DNA of 64,000 bases from PALSA-660 sp963726435 (GTDB taxonomy: Bacteria > Actinomycetota > Coriobacteriia > Anaerosomatales > PALSA-660): NCBI GenBank assembly GCA_963726435.1, contig CAVSCJ010000004.1, forward strand, positions 387,505 through 451,504, written 5' to 3'. The notes beneath the pieces are model-generated. The model did not search any database. It saw only the letters and a program-made list of their open reading frames with translations, and had not been told where the DNA came from. The position numbers were made by a program, and so were the translations under genes. Position 1 is the first letter of the stretch. Every line of letters starts with the position of its first letter. Positions 47,425 through 57,290 of the stretch are shown here, piece after piece.

Positions 47425-48656
47425 GCCTCTACGACCTGGTGCACGAGACGTTCCTGTCGGTCACGAACAACAAGGTGCGCTCGTCTCTGACCGTCCTCGG
47501 CATCGTCGTGGGCATCGCGTCGGTCATCTTGATGGTGTCGATCGGGCAGGGGTCGCAGGCGAGCATCACTTCCTCGATCCAGTCAGCCGGCGCGAATCTC
47601 ATCACGGTGTCGTCGGGCGGGGGGCGCTTCGGCGGCTTCGGCGGGCCGGGAGGACGTCCTCCCGGCGAGGGCGGCTCGGCGATCACGCTCACGGAGAAGG
47701 ACGCCACGCTCATCGAGAGCCTGCCGGGGGTCGCCGGGGTCGCCTGGTCCTCGCAGTCGCAGTACGCGGTCTCGACCCCGGGCGCCAGCGTGGACATCCG
47801 GGTCATCGGCGTGGCGGGGTCCTACGACAGCGTCAACGCGATCACCACGGCCAGCGGCTCCTTCGTGAGCGTCGAGGACGTCCGCGGCGGTACGAAGGTG
47901 TGCGTGCTCGGGCCGACGGCCGTCACCGACCTGTTCCAGACCGGCGTCGACCCCGTCGGGCAGAGAGTGCGCATCAAGGGCATCAACTTCACCGTCATCG
48001 GAGTCACGAAGAGCAAGGGCGGCTCGAGCTTCCTCAACGAGGACGAGGTCGTCTACATCCCGCTCACAACCCTCGACCGGTTCCTGAGCGGCAATACGAA
48101 CTTGGGAAGCATCACGGTCCAGTGCGCGAGCGCCGACGTCGTCTCCAGCGTCCAGACAGAGATCACGAGCGCGCTCGTGACGTCGCACAACGTGAAGGAT
48201 CCGACCCAGCCCGGCTTCAACGTGCAGTCGCAGGCGGACATCCTCTCCACCGCGTCGACGATCACGGGCACGTTCACGGTCCTGCTGGCGTCGATCGCCG
48301 GGATCTCGCTGCTCGTGGGGGGTATCGGGATCATGAACATGATGCTCACGACCGTGACCGAGCGGACGCGCGAGATCGGCCTGCGCAAGGCGATCGGCGC
48401 CCGCCCGCGCGACATCACGTCCCAGTTCCTGGCCGAGGCCGTGACGCTGTGCCTCGCTGGAGGCGTCATCGGCATCCTCTTCGGCTGGGGCGGCTCCGAG
48501 ATCATCAAGGCCACCGGTCTGATGACGACGCTCGTGTCCCTGCAGGCCGTGCTCCTGGCGGTCGGCGTGTGCGCCGGCATCGGGATCGTGTTCGGCTACT
48601 ACCCGGCCCGCCGCGCCGCGAAGCTCGACCCGATCGAGGCGCTGCGCTACCAGTAG
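47421..48656 (+). CDS. MacB-type ABC transporter permease (FtsX domain)
   Basis: A 411-residue permease with helix 1 at residues ~20-40 (SSLTVLGIVVGIASVILMVS), a large extracellular MacB periplasmic domain that starts with a Gly/Pro-rich loop (GGGRFGGFGGPGGRPPGEGG), and three C-terminal helices with GGIGIMNMMLTTVTERTREIGLRKAIGA. It forms the transporter with the ATPase upstream and the adaptor. The substrate is unknown; peptide or antibiotic export is usual. Confidence 0.92.
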
Positions 48657-48806
48657 GTGCGGCGCGCTGCCCCGCTGCTAACGGATCCTCCACACGGGCT
48701 GCTCCGGATGCTCACGCGTCCGTCACCGTCCGCACAATGCAGGCGGGCATCATGGTTTCAGGCGACACCCCCCGATCGCCGACACCACCGCCCTTCATGG
48801 GTGAAG

Positions 48807-48845
48807 ACCGCCCGCCGGACGCCCCTCCGGTGGGCGGTGTGTTTG
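48807..48845. terminator. Terminator between the export operon and the GGDEF-EAL gene
   Basis: ACCGCCCGCCGGA and TCCGGTGGGCGGT form a 13-bp stem (one G-T pair) with a 6-nt loop, followed by GTGTTTGT. It lies between convergent genes and may serve both. Confidence 0.75.
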
Positions 48846-48852
48846 TCTTGGG

Positions 48853-51204
48853 TCAGTCGGCGAACTTGTCACCGAGGTAGAAGTCGAGCGGCTCCGGCAT
48901 GCCGACGTAGTAGCCTTGGATGAAGTCGACACCGGTTCCGCTGATGGCGTCCAGTGATTGTCCGGTCTCGACGTTCTCGGCCACCGTCCGGATGTTCAGC
49001 CCCCGGCACATCTCGACGATCGCGTGCACGAAGTTCGCGTCGGCCGAGTCGGATGCGAGGCCGGTCACGAGGGCGCCGTTGAGCTTGATGAAGTCGACGG
49101 GCAGGTGCTTGAGGTAGTAGTAGGAGGACGCCTCGGAGCCGAAGTCGTCGATCGAGAAACGGCAGCCCATCTCCTGGAGCCCCCGGATGAACGTCATGGC
49201 TCCCTCTATGTCGGCTACGGTCGTCCTCTCGGAGACCTCGATGATGAGCCCTCCCGGCGAGGCGCTCGTCTTGCGGAACTCCTCTCGGATCAAGTCGACC
49301 AGCTCGGCGTCTGCGAGCGCGGCTCCCGAGAGGTTGATCGTGAACTGGATCTCGGGCTCATGTTCCTGCGCCCGTGCCAGCAGTTGGATCGCCCTTCGGA
49401 CCACCCAGCTGTCGATGGTCCGGATGAGCCCGAGTCTCTCGGCGGTGGGGATGATGTCGGCCGGCAGGACCATCTCCCCGTGCTCGTCACGCATGCGAAG
49501 ACACAGTTCGAAACATCGGGGTCCTTCACCGGACGAGCTCAGGATCGGCTGCGCGTAGAGAGAGAGCCGGTCCTCGCGCAGCGCGGAGCGGATCCGCTCG
49601 GCCGCTTCCAGCCGCTCGGTCATCGCGTTCTGCCGCACGTCGTCCGCTTCGTAGACCACCACCTGGTTGCCGCCTTTTGCCTTGGCGTCGTACATCGCGA
49701 TGTCGGCGCGCGCGAGCAGCTCGCTCGTTTGGTCGCCGTGCCCGGGATAGAACACGACGCCGGCGCTCGCGGCGATACGCAGATGGCGGTCGCCCGCAAC
49801 GAAGGTCCTTGCGGAGAACCCCTTGATGAGCCTGACAGCCGCGCGGACGGCGTCCGGCTCTTTGACATGGGGGATCAGCATGCCGAACTCGTCGCCGCCC
49901 AGCCTCGCGGTCGTGCAGTAGGAGCGCGTCTGGCTCAGCAGATGACGGCCGAACGCGTTGAGCAACTCGTCTCCAGCCGCGTGTCCGAGGCTGTCGTTGA
50001 TCTCCTTGAAGTGGTCGAGATCGAACCAGAGGATGGCCCCCTTGGTTCCGAGCCGCTCGTGCTCGTCGATCTCGCGCTGCAGCTCCTTCTCGAAGTACCT
50101 CCGGTTGTAGAGGCCGGTCAGCGGGTCGTGGTCCACGAGATAGGCCACCTCGGTCTGGGTACGTCCCAGCTCGTCGAGCATGCGGTTGATCCCCATCGCC
50201 AGGCCGCTGATCTGGTCCTTGCCCGACACCGGGACGCGGGTCTGAGTGTCGGTCGAGTGCTCGATACCGCTGACTGCCGAACTGACCGCGGCCAGCGGTC
50301 TGAGGACCGTCCTGTCCAGCGTGAGAGCGATCATGCCGACTATCGCGAGAACGAGGATCGTCACGACCCCCCCCGCGTGGAGCAGCGAGGCGCGCGAACT
50401 TGTGTAGGCCGTCCGGGGCGTCGACACGCGCATGATGAGCCCCGGCCCGCCTCCGATCCCCTTGACGACGCCGAATGCGACCATGGTCGACTCGTCGGCC
50501 ATGAATGCGGTCTGCGCACCGGGAGCGCCCAAGGCAGGGAGCGCGGATCGCACGTCCGCCGGCAGGGTGGGGGATGCGCTGGAGTAGATCGCGACGGGAT
50601 CCCGCGTGAGCCTTCGGATCTTGGACAGGGCCTGCTCGCCTATCCGGTAGCCGATGATGAGCGTGCCGTTCGGCACGGCGCTGAAGTCGCTCAGGCCGAT
50701 CGGCTGGGCGGCGATGAGGTATGGGCCCTCCTGAAGTGACAGTCCGCCCGAGAGCGCCGCTCTGGGGTCCGATCCGCGCAGCGTCGCGGGCCGCGTTGCG
50801 AGGTATCGGACCAGTCCGCCGGGAAGGCTCGCGCTGCCACGCGTGGTCGGATCGAGTGCCGGCGCTCGCACGATCCGTCCGGACGCGTCGGTGAAGACCA
50901 TGAAGTCGAGGCCCAGATTGTCCAGCGTCTCGTCGCCCAGGTTGCTGTCGACGTAGTCGCTTTTGGGCTTCTCGATGAACTCGTAGGTGTCGTCCCATGC
51001 AGCCCAGTCACCGCAGATCGCAGCGAGTCTCTCCTGCTCGGATGCGACTGCCGCCGATGCGCTGTCGAGCCCCCCCAGGCTCCCTCTCCTGTCGGTCTCG
51101 TTCGCGGCCTGTCCGGTGTAGAACACCGCGACGGATGCGATGGCGAGCCAGAGCACGAGCGAACTCGTCGCGACCAGCGCGATCATCCGGGAACGGATCC
51201 CCAT
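48853..51204 (-). CDS. CHASE4-HAMP-GGDEF-EAL cyclic-di-GMP enzyme
   Basis: A 783-residue membrane protein. An N-terminal helix and a CHASE4-like sensor (AWDDTYEFIEK) outside the cell precede a second helix (~285-305) and a HAMP linker. The diguanylate cyclase domain has an intact RLGGDEFGMLI active site. In the EAL phosphodiesterase domain the first Glu lies in FELCLRM, the metal ligands in INLSGAAL, IIEVSERTT and SIDDFGSE, and the catalytic Lys in FIKLNGAL. Both halves look able to act, so it may switch between making and breaking c-di-GMP. Confidence 0.9.
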   Translation of the reverse strand: MGIRSRMIALVATSSLVLWLAIASVAVFYTGQAANETDRRGSLGGLDSASAAVASEQERLAAICGDWAAWDDTYEFIEKPKSDYVDSNLGDETLDNLGLDFMVFTDASGRIVRAPALDPTTRGSASLPGGLVRYLATRPATLRGSDPRAALSGGLSLQEGPYLIAAQPIGLSDFSAVPNGTLIIGYRIGEQALSKIRRLTRDPVAIYSSASPTLPADVRSALPALGAPGAQTAFMADESTMVAFGVVKGIGGGPGLIMRVSTPRTAYTSSRASLLHAGGVVTILVLAIVGMIALTLDRTVLRPLAAVSSAVSGIEHSTDTQTRVPVSGKDQISGLAMGINRMLDELGRTQTEVAYLVDHDPLTGLYNRRYFEKELQREIDEHERLGTKGAILWFDLDHFKEINDSLGHAAGDELLNAFGRHLLSQTRSYCTTARLGGDEFGMLIPHVKEPDAVRAAVRLIKGFSARTFVAGDRHLRIAASAGVVFYPGHGDQTSELLARADIAMYDAKAKGGNQVVVYEADDVRQNAMTERLEAAERIRSALREDRLSLYAQPILSSSGEGPRCFELCLRMRDEHGEMVLPADIIPTAERLGLIRTIDSWVVRRAIQLLARAQEHEPEIQFTINLSGAALADAELVDLIREEFRKTSASPGGLIIEVSERTTVADIEGAMTFIRGLQEMGCRFSIDDFGSEASSYYYLKHLPVDFIKLNGALVTGLASDSADANFVHAIVEMCRGLNIRTVAENVETGQSLDAISGTGVDFIQGYYVGMPEPLDFYLGDKFAD

Positions 51205-51317
51205 GTCTGCTCCAACCGCCGCCGGCGGATGCGCCGTCCCCCCCGGGCATCGGCGCTCTCCGGCCACCTGGTACGTTCCCATCGTGCCATGTGTCGGCCC
51301 CGGAAGCCAGACGCCGC

Positions 51318-52280
51318 TCACGTGCCTCGAGAACTCCCGTCCGCCACTCGCTCGAGAGATGCGGTGCGCGCGCGGCTCAGGCGATCGGCGGCCTCGGTCA
51401 GCGGGGCGGTCGTGTGCAGGTATCGCAGCGCTGTCTCCATCCGCTTCCAGCCGTGGATCTCCATGACCTCGCGCACCGTCGCTCCGCTCGCGAGGTACAG
51501 CGACGCGCTCGTGTGCCGCAGGTCGTGGATGCGTGTTGCGGGGTCCAGTCCCGCGCGCGCGAGCGCGGGCGCGAAGACGCGGCGCCTGAAGTCGTCGGGG
51601 TCCAGCGGAGTCCCGCGAGGGCCGCAGAAGACCAGGCCCTCGCCGTGCCGCGGGCACCTTTCGCGCCAGTCCGCGATCTCGGCCGCCAGGTGGGGCGGGA
51701 TGGGGATGACGCGCGTCTCGCCGTTCTTGGTCGCGTGCTGGACCCGCTGGCGGTACCGGGTCTTGTCGACGGTGATCAGCCGGGATGTGAGGTCGACGTC
51801 GCTCCAGGTGAGCGCGCGCAGCTCGCCGAGGCGCATGCCGGTCCATGCGGCCGTCGCAACGAAGGCGCGGTAGGGTGCGGGCGTGGCCTGCACGAGACGC
51901 TCGACTTCCTCGTGCGTCAGGATCCGCCGCTCGTCTGCGGCCGGCGCCGCCGCGTCGAACCACCCGGCCGGATCGCGTTCGAACGCTCCGATCCGATGGT
52001 GCCAGCTCAAGCAGGCGCGCAGAGGGACGAGCACGTTGGAGAGGCGTTTGGCCGCGACGCCTTCATCGCCTAGAGCGACGACCAGGTCGGCGATCGTCGA
52101 GCCGTCGATCCCGGCCAGCGGCAGAAGACCGAGCCGGGGGCCGATGTGGCGACGATAGGCGCTGCGGTAGTCCGCGAGCGTGGAGAGGCGAAGGGGGCGC
52201 TGGCTCACGCTGCGGTACGCGAGCCAGCGCGCCCAGGCATCGGCGAGGGTGGGGGCGGGGGTGGGTGTGGCGTCCGGCAT
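51318..52280 (-). CDS. Tyrosine recombinase / phage-type integrase
   Basis: A 320-residue integrase. An N-terminal SAM-like core-binding domain (residues ~10-105) precedes the catalytic domain, whose residues are all visible: Arg150 in TGMRLGE, His252 and Arg255 in HDLRHTSAS, His276 in HGWKRME and the nucleophile Tyr287 in LRYLHT. It is not a XerC/D chromosomal type by context. It lies 1.3 kb from initiator tRNA-Met and marks the start of the accessory part of the window. Confidence 0.9.
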   Translation of the reverse strand: MPDATPTPAPTLADAWARWLAYRSVSQRPLRLSTLADYRSAYRRHIGPRLGLLPLAGIDGSTIADLVVALGDEGVAAKRLSNVLVPLRACLSWHHRIGAFERDPAGWFDAAAPAADERRILTHEEVERLVQATPAPYRAFVATAAWTGMRLGELRALTWSDVDLTSRLITVDKTRYRQRVQHATKNGETRVIPIPPHLAAEIADWRERCPRHGEGLVFCGPRGTPLDPDDFRRRVFAPALARAGLDPATRIHDLRHTSASLYLASGATVREVMEIHGWKRMETALRYLHTTAPLTEAADRLSRARTASLERVADGSSRGT

Positions 52281-52386
52281 CGGGTTCCGCGGGGTCTCGT
52301 CGGCGTTGCGGTCGGTCGGGGGCTCGAGGGTCGCAGGAGCGCCTTACCAAAGACCGACTCGCGAACTTGCGTCGGCGGGGCGTTGA

Positions 52387-52420
52387 GTTATACGCAGAGT
52401 CGCGCTAGACTGCGTATAAC
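52387..52420. promoter_or_regulatory. 11-bp perfect dyad upstream of the nucleotidyltransferase gene
   Basis: GTTATACGCAG (52387-52397) and CTGCGTATAAC (52410-52420) are perfect inverted repeats with a 12-nt spacer, ending 16 bp before the start. TATA-containing arms overlap the likely core promoter. This looks like an operator for autorepression or for a dimeric regulator. Confidence 0.6.
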
Positions 52421-52436
52421 TTCCGAGGGGAGACAG

Positions 52437-53486
52437 ATGCAACGCCAGCCGCTCGAGATCCAGACGATCTACGCCGAGCTGCTGGAACGTCTCGCAGCGC
52501 TCGAGGCCGAACGCGCGATCGGACACGCCCAAGGCACGTTCACCACCAAGAACGTGAAGGGGCAGACCTACTACTACTTCCAGCACAGCGATCCCGGCGG
52601 CACCAAGAGGCAGACCTACGTCGGCAAGAAGGACGCCGCGCTCGATGCCGTCGTAGAGCGCTTCGAGGCGTCGCGCGAGGGCGTTGCCGAAGAGCGGCTC
52701 TCGATCGATCGATTGGTCTCGCTTCTGCGCGCTGGAGGTGCGATCACCACCGACACGCCGTCGGCGCGCGTACTGCGCGCCCTCGCGGAGGCGGGTGTCT
52801 TTCGACTGGGCGCCGTTCTCGTCGGCACCCACGCGTTCATGGTGCTCGGGAATGTCCTCGGCGTTCGCTGGAGTGGCGGGTCGCTGCGGACGCAGGATGT
52901 AGATGTGGCCGCCAGCGCACACATGAGCGTGGCCGTGCCGGAGGAGGCGTCCGACGTCCCGCAGGCGCTCGACAACCTCGAGATGGGATTCGTGCCCGTG
53001 CCGTCACTGAGCCGGAGCGGCCCGAGCACGTCGTTCAAAGTCAGAGGCAGAGCGCTGCGCGTCGACCTGGTCACCCCCGCCCGTGGCGCCGCCTCTGGCT
53101 CCGTTCAGCTGCCGGCCCTGGCGGCGGCCGCGCAACCGCTGAAGTTCCTCGACTACGCGATGGAGGACTGGGTCGCGGCGGCGGTCGTCGGCGATGGGGG
53201 AGTCGCGGTCAACGTTCCGGGTCCCGCACGCTTCGCGCTCCACAAGTTGCTGGTGGCGGACGCGCGTCCCACAGCGATGGCGACCAAGCGTGACAAGGAT
53301 CTGTGGCAGGCGGGACAGGTCCTGGAGGTCCTGTTCGAGGATCACCCGGGGGATATTGAGTCGGCATGGGAGACTCTCGCGAGCCGGGGGGATAGTTGGG
53401 TCAGGCGGGTGCGCCGTTCGCTCCGCGGGCTGGACAGGCTCGTGCCCGAGGTCGCGACCGAGCTTCGGGCCGTGATCGACGGCTGA
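52437..53486 (+). CDS. GSU2403-family nucleotidyltransferase-fold protein
   Basis: A 349-residue protein. The N-terminal ~85 residues (FTTKNVKGQTYYYFQHSDPGG, VGKKDAALDAVVERF) are followed by the nucleotidyltransferase fold with VLVGTHAFMVLGNVLGVRW and a DVDVA metal-binding pair. A DLV strand later is the third acidic site, and PARFALHKLLVA is typical of the family. Members are found in mobile and defence-like settings, and some nucleotidyltransferases of this fold are toxins or abortive-infection proteins. Its substrate is unknown. ATG 52437 follows GAGGGGAGA. Confidence 0.8.
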   Translation: MQRQPLEIQTIYAELLERLAALEAERAIGHAQGTFTTKNVKGQTYYYFQHSDPGGTKRQTYVGKKDAALDAVVERFEASREGVAEERLSIDRLVSLLRAGGAITTDTPSARVLRALAEAGVFRLGAVLVGTHAFMVLGNVLGVRWSGGSLRTQDVDVAASAHMSVAVPEEASDVPQALDNLEMGFVPVPSLSRSGPSTSFKVRGRALRVDLVTPARGAASGSVQLPALAAAAQPLKFLDYAMEDWVAAAVVGDGGVAVNVPGPARFALHKLLVADARPTAMATKRDKDLWQAGQVLEVLFEDHPGDIESAWETLASRGDSWVRRVRRSLRGLDRLVPEVATELRAVIDG

Positions 53487-53571
53487 TTGTCACCGGAGAG
53501 CCCGTCGCCGGGTTGCGCGCTCGCAGGGCGGATGCTATCGTTCGTGGTCGCCCATAGAGGCGGACTCATAT

Positions 53572-53648
<77 letters not shown>

Positions 53649-53659
53649 AAGAAACATAC

Positions 53660-53696
53660 AGGTCGGAAGGCATTCGCCTTCCGGCCTTTCTTCTTG
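53660..53696 (+). terminator. Terminator after initiator tRNA-Met
   Basis: AGGTCGGAAGGC and GCCTTCCGGCCT pair with one G-T, closed by an ATTC loop and followed by TTCTTCTTG. It lies 11 bp after the tRNA. Confidence 0.8.
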
Positions 53697-54008
53697 TCCA
53701 ATGGATCGGGCGGACTTCCACACTGACGGGAACATGCCCCTGACCTGCGACCCTGCGGGTCTACCCCCCGAAGGTCGCAGGGTGGACAAGCCGACATCTT
53801 CGAGTAGACAGCCCGATGGTCAGGTAGCCGGATCGTCGAACGCATCACGGCTGGGCCGGAGGCCCGTTCCACACTTCCGTTCCACACAGCCGGCGCAAAG
53901 CGAGATACTGTCGGAGTTCCCGCGTGCGGCGAAGGCCACCACCGAGACGCTGCAATCATCGAACGAAGAGCACCGTCGGCTTGCCGACTTGTGGAATGGG
54001 AGCACCAA
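53697..54008. other. Gene-free stretch at the island edge with an inverted repeat and a short direct repeat
   Basis: No reliable coding frame is seen. A perfect 9-bp dyad CCTGCGACC/GGTCGCAGG lies at 53744-53752 and 53773-53781. CCGTTCCACAC is directly repeated at 53864 and 53877. These could be integration or regulatory sites next to the tRNA. No copy of the tRNA 3' end was noticed further right. Confidence 0.35.
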
Positions 54009-55054
54009 GTGCCTCTGGCGAACGTGTTTCTGGACACGCAGGTGTTCGTCACCAACAACTTCGACTACGGCAATCGCAGGCTGAGATCGCTGGTTCCCCT
54101 TGTCGAAGCAGGCGATATCCAGGTCTTTCTGACCTCGATCACCGTTCGTGAGATCCAAGCGAACTTGGAGACGTTGGTTCGCGGAGTTCTCAGAGTGCGA
54201 CCGGACAAGATCCTTGCGAACTCGCACGCATCCCGAGTGTCCAGGGACTGTTCGTGCGTGTGGATACGGATGAGGTTCTCACAGAGTTGATGGCACAACT
54301 CGATCGATTCCTCGGCGATATCGAGCCTGAGGTGCTCGAGATAGAAGGCAACTCGCTCGAGGGGGTCTTGGCGGACTACTTTGACCGCAAGCCGCCGTTC
54401 GGCAAGGAGAAGAACAAGTCGGAGTTCCCAGACGCACTTGTCTTGGACACTCTGAGGCGCTGGTGCCAGGACAAGGGCGAGGACATGGCGGTAGTCAGCG
54501 CTGACGTTGGAATGGCGTCGGGGTGCCTGCCGGGAGGGCCACTGTACTGCTTCCCCAGCATTGAGGCCTATCTCAACTCGGTCTTGGCTGGAGCCGACGC
54601 GCTACGGTTCTTCATCTCGGACAGGGTCAACGAACGAATCGACCAAGTTCTGCGCGACCTCGATCGGGAGTTCTCGAACCTCGGGTTTGGACTCGTCGAT
54701 CAAGTGGACGGCGAGGTCGAGTCCGCCACGTTGCTGAGCGTCGAGTTTTGCGACAGCGTCGAGGTGATCGCGCTCTCCGAGAAGACCGCTTCTGTCGAGA
54801 TGCCGGCGTGGCTGGAGTTTCGAGCCGATATTCGATATGTCGAAGAGGGCAGCGGGTTCTACGATTCCGAAGAAGGCAAGATGTTGTTCGAGAACGAGAT
54901 CGCGGATTCCGTGCAGCACAGAGTCTTTCGCAGCATCGGTCTCGATATTCAGTACGAGGCACTTGCGGCTGACAGATTCAAGATCGAGCGCGTATGGTTC
55001 GCGGACGCCGCCGATATCGAGATCGAGTCGTATCCTGGTCGGGATTGGCGCTGA
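54009..55054 (+). CDS. PIN-domain nuclease, DUF4935 type, one frame break near 54235
   Basis: A ~348-residue protein. The PIN start is NVFLDTQVFVTNNFDYGN with the first metal Asp, then FLTSITVREIQANLE. After a break near 54235 coding continues from about QGLFVRVDTDEVLTEL through PPFGKEKNKSEFPDALVLDTL and AVVSADVGM, which supply the other acidic residues. A C-terminal ~150-residue acidic part follows. GTG 54009 is chosen for its GGGAG site. PIN_8/DUF4935 proteins are ribonuclease-like and frequent in defence islands. The HerA-type ATPase 100 bp downstream is probably its partner. Confidence 0.78.
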
Positions 55055-55154
55055 GGCGGCGCGAGCAGCGCGATGCGGCGTACGATCGCGCAGCGGCGGG
55101 GCTGGGACTGCCAACGGGGCACCATCCGACCGGTCGGGGCCAGATAGGGGAATC

Positions 55155-57290
55155 TTGCAGCGCAACATCAGGATCGTTCTGTTCGTTGGTCTGTCAGCAA
55201 TCTTGGTGACGTCCTTCAGCGTGGGGGTGTCGTCCCTCTTGTCGAATGTCGCAGCGGTGGTCGTTCTTACATCCCTGCTAACGATGACACTGGTCGCACT
55301 GCTAACTGAGCACTACTTCGGCACGCCTTCCACGGTGCTCGCGACTTCAGTCGCGGGAGCGCTTCTTCTCGCGCCAGCCTACTCGGGACTGGCCCGACTC
55401 GGCGCTCTCTACTGGGTACTTGTGACGTGGTGCTTGGCCCTCGTGGTGGTTGCGAGTGCCGCGCTGCTCGTGCTCCCTGACAAGGAGGCCATCGGGGAGA
55501 AGGCGAACCGGGCCAGGGCGCTCTCCACCATGCTCAAGAGCTTCAGCGTTAGCTACGGCAATGGTCGTCTTGTGTTTGGGCTGATTGCCATCGCGACAGC
55601 GGTGACGTACCTGAAGGACTCGCCGACACTGGTTGTCCTGACTGTCATCTACGTGGTCGCCATATTCGGCTTGAATACGAACAGGCCGACGACTCGCCGG
55701 CGCAGCGCAGAATCCGTGACCGGGGAGATTACGCGCGTTGAACCTTCGGGCGTCGTCCGGGCCACGATTGCAGGCTGTCCGGCTGTCTCCGAAGGGGCAC
55801 ACGTCGCCTACGCGCTGGCAGGCGACGACGAGTCCACGTGTCGATTCGGTGTGGTGGCGAGGGTCTTCTCAAGCCTGGACGGTCAACAGGCGATCATCTT
55901 GGGAGACGACCGACATCCGATTCCGGCGGGATTGAAGCTGGCGCCAGGGGACGTCGCCGTTCTGCCATTTGCGTTGACCCCGACCGGTGTCGGCATCGTC
56001 GCGGACGGTTCGAGAATCTCGTCCATTCGTGTCCAGACACTCTCGCTTCAGGGTCTCCGCGAAGGTTCGCTTCTCTCCGTACGCGGTGACGTTGGGCAAG
56101 GTACACCGGACGTGCTCTACCAAGTAGTCGACGCTCGAGTGTGCTCCGATGGACCTCAGGCATTGACGGTCGCCGACGCAGCCCAGCTGGGCGTCTGGAA
56201 TGACAAGGCGTGCGGCTTCGTGCGCCATGGATGGGTGCCACCGGTTAACGCGCTCGTTGAGAAGGCTCGCGGAGACTGCTCAACAGCACTGCCTGATGGC
56301 TCGCTGCTTCTCGGGCACTTGCCGGACACTGGCTACCCGATTGCCATGGATCGCAACGCGCTGCGAGGCACGCACATCGCCGTGCTTGGAGTGACCGGCA
56401 GTGGCAAGTCAGTTACCTCGCGCTATCTCGTTCGAGAGCTCTCAAGCAATGGCACTCGAGTGGTTGTGGTAGACCTCACGGGCGAGTACAAGCGGTTGCT
56501 GATCGATCCCGCGCCCAATCCGATCATCTCCGACGAGGCACGCGAGCGCCTGACCGCCGCGATAGAGGCTCTGATGCGCCAGATGGCCGAGTTCGCCAAC
56601 AAGCGGGATCAGAACGTAATTGACGACAACGAAGCGATTCTCGACAAGGAATTCCGCGACGCTCTTCGTGCGTGGCTGGCGTCTGATGACGGAACGTACG
56701 CGCTACTCGAACTCCCAAGTTTCGAGAACACGGCCACAAGTCTCGAGTACACACGGTGGTTCCTGCGCACTCTGTTCGACATCGCGCGGAAGGAAGGCTT
56801 CGGCGGCGGAGGTAAGAGCGTGACCGTCGTGCTGGAGGAGGCGCACACGGTCGTTCCCGAGTGGAACTTCACGGGTGCGAAGGGAGACAAGTCGGCTGAG
56901 GGCCTGCTCAACTCGATCGCCCAGATCGCGCTTCAGGGCAGGAAGTACGGAATTGGGTTCATCGTAGTCGCGCAGCGCACGGCGAACGTGTCCAAGACGG
57001 TCTTGACGCAGTGCTCGTCTGTGATTGCGTTCAGGAGTTACGACAACACGAGCGCAGACTTCCTCTCGAACTACCTTGGCGACGACTTGGTGAAGGCTTT
57101 GCCCAACCTGGAGAATCGCCATGCGATTGTTGTTGGCAGCGCATTCCACTCGCAGGTTCCGCTGATTTGCCGAGTCCTCGACGTGGACGAGCCTGAAGCC
57201 GATGCAGCCGGGAGCGCACTCGCCGTAGCAGTCGTCGCGGAGGCGTCGTGTCTTCCGGCGGACGACGGAGCTGTCGACAGTCCCTTCTGA
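55155..57290 (+). CDS. Membrane-anchored HerA/FtsK-fold ATPase
   Basis: A ~712-residue protein. Residues 1-170 carry about five or six hydrophobic helices (IVLFVGLSAILVTSFSVGV; VAAVVVLTSLLTMTLVALL; TVLATSVAGALLLAPAYSG). After a beta-rich HAS-barrel-like region, the ATPase has Walker A GVTGSGKSVTSRYL near residue 413, Walker B VTVVLEEAHTVVP near residue 560, and the HerA-type sensor block FIVVAQRTANVSKTVLTQCSSVIAFRSYD. Ordinary HerA is soluble and works with NurA. Here the hexamer would sit on the membrane beside a PIN nuclease. TTG 55155 with ATAGGGGA upstream is the best start; codon use is less GC-rich than in the core genes. Confidence 0.85.
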   Translation: MQRNIRIVLFVGLSAILVTSFSVGVSSLLSNVAAVVVLTSLLTMTLVALLTEHYFGTPSTVLATSVAGALLLAPAYSGLARLGALYWVLVTWCLALVVVASAALLVLPDKEAIGEKANRARALSTMLKSFSVSYGNGRLVFGLIAIATAVTYLKDSPTLVVLTVIYVVAIFGLNTNRPTTRRRSAESVTGEITRVEPSGVVRATIAGCPAVSEGAHVAYALAGDDESTCRFGVVARVFSSLDGQQAIILGDDRHPIPAGLKLAPGDVAVLPFALTPTGVGIVADGSRISSIRVQTLSLQGLREGSLLSVRGDVGQGTPDVLYQVVDARVCSDGPQALTVADAAQLGVWNDKACGFVRHGWVPPVNALVEKARGDCSTALPDGSLLLGHLPDTGYPIAMDRNALRGTHIAVLGVTGSGKSVTSRYLVRELSSNGTRVVVVDLTGEYKRLLIDPAPNPIISDEARERLTAAIEALMRQMAEFANKRDQNVIDDNEAILDKEFRDALRAWLASDDGTYALLELPSFENTATSLEYTRWFLRTLFDIARKEGFGGGGKSVTVVLEEAHTVVPEWNFTGAKGDKSAEGLLNSIAQIALQGRKYGIGFIVVAQRTANVSKTVLTQCSSVIAFRSYDNTSADFLSNYLGDDLVKALPNLENRHAIVVGSAFHSQVPLICRVLDVDEPEADAAGSALAVAVVAEASCLPADDGAVDSPF

